Part shown: positions 44,093-50,831 of the stretch, piece by piece
Numbering within the stretch: the first letter of the stretch is position 1
How the letters are laid out: each line of letters starts with the position of its first letter
Assembly (NCBI GenBank): GCA_027449865.1
Contig: DAIDKV010000089.1
Coordinates: 1-63,660 of the forward strand
Source: Planctomycetales bacterium
Lineage (GTDB): Bacteria > Planctomycetota > Planctomycetia > Isosphaerales > Isosphaeraceae
Length of the DNA: 63,660 bases
Reading direction: 5' to 3'
The notes under the pieces: model-generated
What the model was told of the DNA's origin: nothing
What the model saw: only the letters and a program-made list of their open reading frames with translations
Databases searched by the model: none
Made by a program: the position numbers and the translations under genes

Positions 44093-44898
44093 TTCGACGA
44101 CTCCGGCAAGAGGAACTCGGCGTAGGGGACGGTCCAGACGACCTCGTGGGCGAGGCGGTGGCCCTGGTAGCCGTCCTCGCCGTAGGCTGTGCCATGATCG
44201 GAGCAGGCGATGACCAAGCTCGGACCCCGGCGCTGCAAGGCGGCGAACAGCCGGGGCAACTGGCGGTCGACATACGCCAGTGCCTCGGCGTGCGACTCAA
44301 TCGTGTCGTGGGTTGCGCCTTCCAGGTAGAACCGGTTCGGCTGGTGGACGGCCGAGATGTTCAGGAACAGGAAGACGCGCCGGTCGCGCGGCAGGCCGCT
44401 CATAATTCGATCGATCAGGGCGACCTGGTTCTCGGTCGATCGCGGGTCGGTCACGCCCAGCTCGGGGCTCCAGTGGCTTTCGGCGAAGAGATTCGGCAGC
44501 GTCGACCCGAGCGGCGTGAGCTTGTTGAAGAAGCCGACCCCGCCGACGCAGACGGTGTGATACCCGAGCCAGGCCAGGCCGGAGACGATCTCCGGCGCGT
44601 CGAGAACGCAAGTCGTCTCGGTGGTTGTCTCGCTCCCGGGGAACGCGACAGCGAACGGCCGGGGATGCCGGCCGGGTCCGATCGGCGTGGGCAGGAAGCC
44701 GGCGAAGAAGGCGTGATGCGCGGCGTAGGTGAAGCTCCCGGGCGAGTGCCGCTCCTCCCAGACCCCACCCGGCAGGACGGCCGCGAAGTTCGGAGTCTGG
44801 CCCCGCGCCAGGGCGTCGCGGGCGACGTCGAATCGCAGGGTGTCGATCGTGATGAGGACGATGTCGTGCGTGCCGATCATCGACCGGACGTCGGTCAT
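44089..44898 (-). CDS. STM4013/SEN3800 family hydrolase (alkaline phosphatase/sulfatase superfamily)
   Basis: The protein is 269 aa. ATG 44898 overlaps the HAD gene stop (ATGA) after GGGGG-type spacing. Metal-site motifs of the superfamily are VLITIDTLRFDVA near the start and VIACSDHGTAYGEDGYQGH near the end; HQPNRFY lies between. The chain is shorter than true sulfatases (about 270 versus 450-550 residues) and has no signal peptide, so it acts in the cytoplasm on a phospho- or sulfo-ester or on the cassette's product. It belongs to the STM401x set by sequence and position. Confidence 0.9.
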   Translation of the reverse strand: MTDVRSMIGTHDIVLITIDTLRFDVARDALARGQTPNFAAVLPGGVWEERHSPGSFTYAAHHAFFAGFLPTPIGPGRHPRPFAVAFPGSETTTETTCVLDAPEIVSGLAWLGYHTVCVGGVGFFNKLTPLGSTLPNLFAESHWSPELGVTDPRSTENQVALIDRIMSGLPRDRRVFLFLNISAVHQPNRFYLEGATHDTIESHAEALAYVDRQLPRLFAALQRRGPSLVIACSDHGTAYGEDGYQGHRLAHEVVWTVPYAEFLLPESSK

Positions 44899-45551
44899 GG
44901 CAGCACCCCCGGGAGGTCGAGCACGCGGTCGATCCGGAACTCGGGTCGCGGCCAGCTTTCATGGTAGTCAGCACCGACCGCACAGGTCCGGAGCCCGGCC
45001 CGTTGCCCGCCCTGGATATCTTCGTGGGGGTGATTGCCCACGATCAGGGCCTCGTCGGCCGCGACCCCCGCCCATTCGAGGGCCCGGCGGAAGATTGCGG
45101 GGTCCGGCTTGCGGACGCCCATCTCACCCGAAAGGAAGACGCGGCCCACCGCGCCCTTCAAACCGGCGCGCTCGATCTTGGCCCGCTGGACTCGTCGCGA
45201 TCCGTTGGAGACGATCGCCGTTTTGTATCGGACGGAGAGCTCGCCGAGCATCTGCACGACGGCCGGATCGGGCTCGATGCACCCGGGCAGCCGCGCGGCG
45301 AGTTCGGCCGCGATCGCGAGTTGCGAGAGACCGACGTCTGGGTGGCAATCGGTGACAACCCAGGCCACAAGGTGTCGTTCCAGGTGGCGGCCGTCGCACC
45401 CCTCATACGTCAGGTCTCGGTGCAGCCTGGCCCGCGCCTCCGGCGAAAGGACTCGCAGGCGGCTTTCCATGAACCCTTCGACGCATCGTAGCCAGGGACC
45501 CCTCAGGTCGATCAGCGTGCCGTCGAGGTCGAAGAAGAGGGCGCGGATCAT
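44895..45551 (-). CDS. HAD-superfamily phosphatase
   Basis: The protein is 218 aa. ATG 45551 overlaps the STM4014-type stop and follows GGAGGGTCCGC. HAD motifs: I, ALFFDLDGTLIDL; II, AIVSNGSRRVQRAKIE; III, GVRKPDPAIF (Lys); IV, ALIVGNHPHEDIQGGQRAG. The helical cap lies between motifs I and II, as in class-I-cap HADs of the phosphoglycolate phosphatase/YjjG kind. In motif IV the usual GD is GN with a following ED, which is still a plausible Mg site. It is inserted within the STM401x gene order and probably removes phosphate from a cassette intermediate; that is inferred from position. Confidence 0.9.
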   Translation of the reverse strand: MIRALFFDLDGTLIDLRGPWLRCVEGFMESRLRVLSPEARARLHRDLTYEGCDGRHLERHLVAWVVTDCHPDVGLSQLAIAAELAARLPGCIEPDPAVVQMLGELSVRYKTAIVSNGSRRVQRAKIERAGLKGAVGRVFLSGEMGVRKPDPAIFRRALEWAGVAADEALIVGNHPHEDIQGGQRAGLRTCAVGADYHESWPRPEFRIDRVLDLPGVLP

Positions 45552-46762
45552 GCGGACCCTCCCCCGGCCGCGACGCCCAGCGCGGCCAGTTCGGCGGCGT
45601 AGGTGTCCAGGCCGTCGAAGAGGACGCCCGGCAAGAGGTCGCCGAACGCGTTGATTTCCAGGACCGCGTGCCGGCGGAAGCCCGGCGAGACGACCACATC
45701 AACGCCCGCGTAAAGACTCCCGGGCACGATGCCCGCGGCCCGCTCGCAGGATCGCATCAGCGCCTCCCACGCGGCGTCCCCCATCCGGGCGCGGACGAGG
45801 TCCGCGTCGGCGCGCCGATTTTTTAGGTGGAGGTTTGTCATCGGGCCACGGCCAACCCGGGCGATGGCGTGCCTCGCCCGACCCCCGATCACGACCACCC
45901 GCAGGTCGAACGGCCCGCCGGCCAGGCTCTCCTTCGGCACCCATCGCTCGGCTTGCGCCCGCTCTCGACAGAGCGCATCGACCACCTCGGCGATCCGCGG
46001 CTCGTCGGTCAGGCGGCGGATGGCCCTCGAGTTGTAGAGCTTCAAACCGGAGGCGGATTCGACTGCCTCGACGGTTGTGGTCGCCTGCACGCGTCGGCCG
46101 TCGGTCTCGAACGCGACGACCCCGGAGGCCGACGATCCGTGTGCCAGCTTCACGAAGACCCGGTTCATCCCGGCTCGATCCATTCGATCGCGGAGATCGT
46201 CATAATCGTGCGGTGTCCCCAGCCCGGTCGGGCACGGAACGTTCTGGGCCTCAAAAAGGGCGTGACAAGTCGGCTTGTCGAACATGATCGAGATGTCGTC
46301 GGGCCGGTTCATCACGATATGCGGCGGGCAGGCTTCCCGATCCCGATCGAGCTGGCGGAGCAGTCCGCGGAAGCCGAGATACCACTGTCTCGGATGCAGA
46401 ATCTGCCCGCGGTCGAATTCGAGCTGCAACGCCTCGGCACGTCCGATCCGAGACGCCCAGGCAGACTCGTCGTCCTCGTCGGCCCCGGCGGCGATCAGGG
46501 CGCGTTCAACGTCGAAGTCGCGATCGGGCGACTCGAACCGGAGGATGGTCCCCTCGGTCACGAACGCTTCGAGCGCGACCCGGCCGGCGAGGAGATCCGC
46601 ATAAGGAACGACCACCGCCGGCGCGAGCCCGAGCGCGGCCATCGACTCCTGAAAGAGCGAGACGCGACGGCCGCCGGGATTGCCGACGATCACGACCCTC
46701 GGGCCCGCCTCGCTTCGGAAATCTCCCCTAACCCGCGGGGTGCCCGTGGTTATCTCGATCAT
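45548..46762 (-). CDS. STM4014 family ATP-grasp-like protein
   Basis: The protein is 404 aa from ATG 46762, 20 bases after the first LRR gene. The N-terminal segment RVVIVGNPGGRRVSLFQESM is a pre-ATP-grasp Rossmann-like strand. The grasp part shows FDKPTCHALFEAQNVPCPTG, NRVFVKLAHGSSASGVVAF (ATP-binding Lys/Ser loop), FDLRVVVIGGRARHAIARVG, NLHLKNRRADADLV and DVVVSPGFRRHAVLEINAFG (the E-x-N metal site). It therefore resembles carboxylate-amine/thiol ligases that join carboxylates to amines. In this cassette it may ligate an amino acid or modify a peptide end. Assigned by motif order and its neighbours STM4011-13 and STM4015. Confidence 0.87.
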   Translation of the reverse strand: MIEITTGTPRVRGDFRSEAGPRVVIVGNPGGRRVSLFQESMAALGLAPAVVVPYADLLAGRVALEAFVTEGTILRFESPDRDFDVERALIAAGADEDDESAWASRIGRAEALQLEFDRGQILHPRQWYLGFRGLLRQLDRDREACPPHIVMNRPDDISIMFDKPTCHALFEAQNVPCPTGLGTPHDYDDLRDRMDRAGMNRVFVKLAHGSSASGVVAFETDGRRVQATTTVEAVESASGLKLYNSRAIRRLTDEPRIAEVVDALCRERAQAERWVPKESLAGGPFDLRVVVIGGRARHAIARVGRGPMTNLHLKNRRADADLVRARMGDAAWEALMRSCERAAGIVPGSLYAGVDVVVSPGFRRHAVLEINAFGDLLPGVLFDGLDTYAAELAALGVAAGGGSA

Positions 46763-46782
46763 TGTCCTGCCCCGAGCTTGCC

Positions 46783-47760
46783 CTATTCCGAGACGGCGAT
46801 ATACCGACCGTCGTCGTCGGACTCGTCTCGGGCGTCCTCGGCGTTCAGGTCGACGCCGGTGTCCTTGAGGCCGTCGATGACTTCGGCCGAGACGTAGTGG
46901 TGATGGATATCGAGCCGCTTCAGGCCCGAGAGATTGCCGCCGGAGATCAGGGCGACGGCGCCCTCGTCGCCCAGGTTGCCGAGTGAGAGGTCAAGCGTCT
47001 CGATCCGGCGGAGGATCGGGGCATCGGCGAGCGCGGTGGCGAGGGCGTCGGCCCACTCGCAGTCGCGCAGGCCGAGGTACTTGAGCCGAGGGAACGCCGT
47101 CCCGGAGAGGATCGGCGCCAGGTCATCGATCGTCGCGTCGCCTCCGTAGTACCCGCTGCCGAGCCAGAGTTCCAGGTGCTCCAGGTTCGGGAGTTCGGCG
47201 GCGGAAACGGAGCGGACGATCGATTTCGGCAGCCCGCCCGACTCGAAAATCAGCGTCTTGAGGCCGCCGTGGTGGATCTCCCCGCGCGCTCGGAGTTGTT
47301 CCGCGACCTCCGACGGCGTGGTGGCGCTCACGCCTTCCACATCCGCTCCCCCGCGCACGCGGAGATGTTCCAGGTGCGGATAGGCCTCAAGGATCGGCGT
47401 GACGTCGGTCTGGCGGATCCAGGAGATCTCGCACTCGTCGTAGGTGATATCACCGAAGAACAGGGCTTTCAGACCGGTCAGGCGATCGCTGCCGGCGGCC
47501 AGAGCGGCGATGATCTCCGCGGCCCCCGACTCGTTTTCGATCGGGTTCCAGTTGCCAATCACCAGCGCCTCAACCTGCCCGCAGGCCGGGTCTTCAAGCA
47601 TCCGGTCGAGCAGGGCGTTCATGGTCGCCCCGTCCTCGGCAGCGTCGTAAGTCAGGGCGAGCCGATAAGCGGTCTTGGCCGGATCGGTGAGGCCCTCGTC
47701 GGGGTCGAAATCCCGAACCGGTCGCCCCGCGAACTCCTCGATGTGCTCCGAGATCGCCAT
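46783..47760 (-). CDS. STM4015 family leucine-rich-repeat protein, copy A
   Basis: The protein is 325 aa; ATG 47760 follows GGAG at seven bases. The N-terminus MAISEHIEEFAGRPVRDFDP is conserved in the second copy. The body has RNase-inhibitor-type leucine-rich repeats: LKALFFGDITYDECEISWIR, LEHLRVRGGADVEGV, LEHLELWLGSGYYGGDATID, LKYLGLRDCEWADALATAL, IETLDLSLGNLGDEGAVALI and LKRLDIHHHYVSAEVIDGL. It has no signal peptide. The STM4015 family always accompanies STM4011-STM4014; the LRR may bind a partner or be the substrate of the radical SAM enzymes. The acidic C-terminus (DARDESDDDGRYIAVSE) is shared with copy B. Confidence 0.88.
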   Translation of the reverse strand: MAISEHIEEFAGRPVRDFDPDEGLTDPAKTAYRLALTYDAAEDGATMNALLDRMLEDPACGQVEALVIGNWNPIENESGAAEIIAALAAGSDRLTGLKALFFGDITYDECEISWIRQTDVTPILEAYPHLEHLRVRGGADVEGVSATTPSEVAEQLRARGEIHHGGLKTLIFESGGLPKSIVRSVSAAELPNLEHLELWLGSGYYGGDATIDDLAPILSGTAFPRLKYLGLRDCEWADALATALADAPILRRIETLDLSLGNLGDEGAVALISGGNLSGLKRLDIHHHYVSAEVIDGLKDTGVDLNAEDARDESDDDGRYIAVSE

Positions 47761-47824
47761 GCGATGTCTCCACTCCCCAGGCCCACGACCGAGACGCCGA
47801 CCGAAGACGCCCGAACCGGACCGG

Positions 47825-47854
47825 ACTCTACCAGCGCCCGATGCCTTCGTGCAA
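47825..47854 (-). promoter_or_regulatory. Promoter-like block conserved between the two STM4015 copies (copy A)
   Basis: On the minus strand TTGCAC (47854-47849) and TAGAGT (47830-47825) are 18 bases apart. The intervening GAAGGCATCGGGCG is nearly identical in the second copy (49058-49087) although the flanks diverge, which suggests function. Confidence 0.45.
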
Positions 47855-47968
47855 TTGTCCGATACCTGAACTCACGCAATCGATCAACTAGCGCCCCGCT
47901 CCGCAAGCCTGCTTCTCGCCCGGTTCGATCGAACGAGCCCCTCCGGCAGAGATAGGGAACGGACGGTC

Positions 47969-48012
47969 ACTCGCGACGTGGCCGTGGTCGTCTCGATTTT
48001 CGTCCTGCCCCG
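47969..48012 (-). repeat. Relic of the STM4014 gene start
   Basis: Read on the minus strand, CGGGGCAGGAC..ATCGAGA..ACCACGG.CAC..CGCG.GT matches the ribosome-binding site and first codons of the intact STM4014-type gene (46735-46775), except that its ATG is replaced. It marks the downstream edge of the duplicated unit. Confidence 0.65.
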
Positions 48013-48031
48013 ACGCCGATCCCGCGCCGGT

Positions 48032-48997
48032 TCATTCCGCGACGGCGATGTACCGTTCGTCGTCGTCGGTCAACTCCCGCCGCTCATCCGCAATGAGTTC
48101 GACGCCGGTGTCCTTCAGGCCGTCGATGACCTCGTCTGAGACGTAGTGGTGGTGGATGTCGAGCCGCTTCAGGCCCGAGAGGTTCCCGCCGGAGATCAGG
48201 GCGACGGCACCCTCGTCGCCCAGGTTTCCGAGCGAGAGGTCGAGCGTCTCGATCCGGCGGAGGATGGGAGCGTCTGCCAGCGCGGTGGCGACGGCGTCGG
48301 CCTGCTCGGAGTCGCGCAGGCCGAGATATTTGAGCCGGGGGAAGGCTGCGCCGGAGAGGATGGGCGCCAGGTCGTCGATTGTCGCGTCGCCGCCGTAGTT
48401 CTCGCTTCCGAGCCAGAGTTCCAGGTGCTCCAGGTTCGGAAAATCGGCGGAGCCGACGGAGCGGACGACCGACCCCGGTAATCCGCCCGACTCGATGATG
48501 AGCGTCTTGAGGCTCTCGTGGTGGACCTTACCGAGCGCCAGTCCATCCGCCCCGCGGAGGCGGAGATGCTCCAGGCGCGGATAGGCTTCGAGGAGTGGTG
48601 TGACGTCCGCCTGGCGGATCCAGGAGATCTCGCATTCCTCGAAGGTGATGTCGCCGAGGAACAGGGCCTTCAGGGCGGGCAGGCGATCGCGCGCGGCAAT
48701 CAGGGCGTTGGCGATCTGCTGAGAGCCCAGGTCGTGGTCGATCTGGTCCCAGGCGCCGATGACGATCGCGACGACCTCTCGGCTTGCTGGGTCGTCGAGC
48801 AACCGGCTCAGGGGGCCGGCGAAGGTCGCTCCGCCCTGCGCTCTGCCGAAGAACCGGCCAAGAATCGCGGTGAAGTTCGACGCGCCCTGCATCGTCAGCC
48901 GGTAAGCCGTGCCGGTCGGATCGGTCACGCCCTCGTCTGGGTCGAAATCCCGGACGGGAAGGCCCGCGAACTCCTCGACGTGTTCCGAGATCGACAT
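48032..48997 (-). CDS. STM4015 family leucine-rich-repeat protein, copy B
   Basis: The protein is 321 aa; ATG 48997 follows GGGGGG at eight bases (a GTG at 49006 is an alternative). It is the paralogue of copy A and nearly identical in the C-terminal LRR region (IETLDLSLGNLGDEGAVALI and the next repeats), also at nucleotide level. Differences gather in residues ~20-60, where copy B has an extra segment (MQGASNFTAILGRFFGRAQG), and in ~110-150, where copy A carries a longer loop (EGVSATTPSEVAEQLRARGE). So the ligand-facing variable part evolves while the repeats are conserved, possibly by gene conversion. It is the first gene of the long minus-strand locus. Confidence 0.87.
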   Translation of the reverse strand: MSISEHVEEFAGLPVRDFDPDEGVTDPTGTAYRLTMQGASNFTAILGRFFGRAQGGATFAGPLSRLLDDPASREVVAIVIGAWDQIDHDLGSQQIANALIAARDRLPALKALFLGDITFEECEISWIRQADVTPLLEAYPRLEHLRLRGADGLALGKVHHESLKTLIIESGGLPGSVVRSVGSADFPNLEHLELWLGSENYGGDATIDDLAPILSGAAFPRLKYLGLRDSEQADAVATALADAPILRRIETLDLSLGNLGDEGAVALISGGNLSGLKRLDIHHHYVSDEVIDGLKDTGVELIADERRELTDDDERYIAVAE

Positions 48998-49321
48998 GAG
49001 GCGCACCCCCCTGGTCCACGACCCGGGCGCCGACCGGTGGCGCCCGATTTCGCCCGGACTCTACCATCGCCCGATGCCTTCGTGCCATTGGCCGCGGTCG
49101 GAAGTCATGCCATCGATCGAGCGAAGATCGGCTTTGGGGGTATGGCTCCAGCCGGCGATCTTCACCTCCCCTTGGCTTCGTCCGGGGCCCATCGAACCCA
49201 TCCATCCGGCAAGGATGTTCTACGCCTGACGGTCATTTGTTAAACAACTATTGTAGGTCGGTGCCAGGTCGGTTAAGCTTCTGCAAGGATTTCGTCCGCA
49301 GCACCCACGGGGCCCGATGCC
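48998..49321. other. Divergent intergenic region between the 20-kb locus and the DUF1501 array
   Basis: It holds the promoter-like block listed at 49058-49087 for the minus strand. For the plus strand CTGACG (near 49209) and TATTGT (near 49232) are 17 bases apart, a weak promoter candidate, overlapping the small palindrome TTGTTAAACAA. No gene was recognised. Confidence 0.4.
49058..49087 (-). promoter_or_regulatory. Promoter-like block conserved between the two STM4015 copies (copy B)
   Basis: TGGCAC (49087-49082) and TAGAGT (49063-49058) are 18 bases apart on the minus strand, about 60 bases before ATG 48997. Sequence between them equals copy A except for one base. It is probably the first promoter of the 20-kb locus. 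Confidence 0.45.
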
Positions 49322-50644
49322 ATGTTCCGCTTTTTGCACGGCTCGACTCGCGATTGTGACGGGATCTCGCGGCGGGAGTTCCTCCGCGTGGGAGGGCTTG
49401 GGCTGGCGGGCCTGACGCTGGCCGACGCGATCCGGTTGGAGGCCCAGGCGGGCTCGTCGGCGCCGGCCCGAAACGTGATTTTGCTCTGGATGCAGGGCGG
49501 GGCCAGCCACATCGATACGTTTGACCCGAAGCCCGACGCTCCCGCCGAGATCCGCGGCGAGTTCGGGACGATCCCCACGGCGCTTCCTGGCGTCCGGATC
49601 TGCGAGCACCTGCCCCGTCTCGCCCAGCACCTCGACAAGCTGACGATCATCCGGTCGGGCTACTCGTACAACGCCGGGCACGGAATCGCCGACGCGTACA
49701 TGCTCTCCGGCTGGCGGTTCACGCCGGCCACGGTCTATCCCGCGATGGGCTCGGTCATCGCGAAGGAGCGGCCGGCGGAGCCTGGAATGCCGCCCTACAT
49801 TCAGCTTGGTCGGTATGTCGACCAGAAGACAGGCGGCGGGCTGGCCGGTTACCTCGGCAATGAGCATAACCCGTTCGTCATGACGTCGGACCCGAACGCG
49901 AAGTCGTTCAGCGTCGACGGGATCACCCTCCCCGGCGGGCTCTCGGCCTCTCGGTTCGACCGCCGCCGACGGATGCTCGATCACTTTGACCAGTGGCAGG
50001 ATCGCCTCGAGTCGCAGGTGAGCGACTCCGGCGCGATGGATCATTTCTATGAAAAAGCTTTCGGAATCGTGACCTCGCCCCGGGCCAAGCGCGCCTTCGA
50101 CCTCTCCGAGGAAGACACGCACCTGCGCGACCAGTACGGCCGGAACACGTTCGGCCAGTCGTGCCTGCTCGCCCGCCGGCTGGTCGAGTCCGGCGTGCGG
50201 TTCGTCACGGTCTCGTTCGGAGGCTGGGACACCCACCAGAACAACTTCGTGAGCCTCAAGGACCGACTCCTCCCCCGGCTCGACACCGGCTATTCGGCCC
50301 TTCTGGCCGATCTGAAGGCGCGCGGACTGCTCGACCAGACGATCGTCCTCTGGTCGGGCGACTTCGGCCGGACGCCCAAGGTCAACTCGGCGGCCGGGCG
50401 CGACCACTGGGCTGGCTCGATGGCCTTCGGCATCGGCGGCGGCGGTATCCGGGTGGGCGAGGTTTATGGCGCGAGCGATCGATACGCCGAGCAGCCGACC
50501 AATCGGATGGTCCAGGCCGAGGATCTGGTCACCACCATTTACTCGCAACTGGGCATCCCGCTCGATATCCAGTACACCGCGCCCGACGGACGGCCCTTCC
50601 CAATCAGGCCGCGCGGGAATGTGCTCTCGGATCTGGTCGGCTAG
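49322..50644 (+). CDS. Tat-exported DUF1501 protein (1 of 3)
   Basis: The protein is 440 aa from ATG 49322. The twin-arginine signal is CDGISRREFLRVGGLGLAGL. Typical DUF1501 phrases: VILLWMQGGASHIDTFDPKP, EHLPRLAQHLDKLTIIRS, NTFGQSCLLARRLVESGVRF, GWDTHQNNF, VLWSGDFGRTPKVN and GRDHWAGSMAFGIGGGGIR. The fold is that of alkaline-phosphatase/sulfatase-like proteins, but the catalytic residue set is not established. Planctomycetes carry dozens of copies next to DUF1549/DUF1553 cytochromes, as here; a role in breakdown or handling of sulfated or complex carbohydrates has been proposed. The gene ends with TAG, showing that TAG works as a normal stop in this genome. Confidence 0.93.
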   Translation: MFRFLHGSTRDCDGISRREFLRVGGLGLAGLTLADAIRLEAQAGSSAPARNVILLWMQGGASHIDTFDPKPDAPAEIRGEFGTIPTALPGVRICEHLPRLAQHLDKLTIIRSGYSYNAGHGIADAYMLSGWRFTPATVYPAMGSVIAKERPAEPGMPPYIQLGRYVDQKTGGGLAGYLGNEHNPFVMTSDPNAKSFSVDGITLPGGLSASRFDRRRRMLDHFDQWQDRLESQVSDSGAMDHFYEKAFGIVTSPRAKRAFDLSEEDTHLRDQYGRNTFGQSCLLARRLVESGVRFVTVSFGGWDTHQNNFVSLKDRLLPRLDTGYSALLADLKARGLLDQTIVLWSGDFGRTPKVNSAAGRDHWAGSMAFGIGGGGIRVGEVYGASDRYAEQPTNRMVQAEDLVTTIYSQLGIPLDIQYTAPDGRPFPIRPRGNVLSDLVG

Positions 50645-50663
50645 GGGCTCCTTCGGAATCTTA

Positions 50664-50782
50664 TCCGGATTCCGGATTCCAAATTCCGGATTCCGGATTC
50701 CAGATTGAAGAATCAGTGAGAAATGACAATTGTCTGGAATCTGGAATCCAGAATCTGGAATTCGAGAGTCTTCTAGAGACTC
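50664..50782. repeat. Inverted and tandem short repeats between DUF1501 and DUF1549 genes
   Basis: TTCCGGATTCCGGATTCC is repeated (50676-50700), followed by GGATTCCAGATT near 50695 and its inverse AATCTGGAATCC near 50739, which can form a 12-bp stem around about 32 bases. A second small hairpin, GAGTCT-TCTAG-AGACTC, is at 50766-50782. The sequence is much lower in GC than its flanks and looks like an intergenic repeat element, possibly also acting as a terminator. Confidence 0.6.
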
Positions 50783-50831
50783 TGACCGCGCTTCATTCGC
50801 ATCGCCCCGTGGGCACTCGGGAGGGGATCGC

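Larger units (their letters stand above)
46752..49090 (-). repeat. Tandem duplication of the STM4015 unit with flanks
   Basis: Two units of about 1.1-1.2 kb align over almost the whole LRR genes (46783-47760 and 48032-48997), a conserved upstream promoter-like block (47825-47854 and 49058-49087) and a downstream block at the start of the STM4014-type gene (46735-46775) that recurs as a relic at 47969-48012. The duplicated unit thus began inside the 5' end of the STM4014 gene. Confidence 0.75.
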
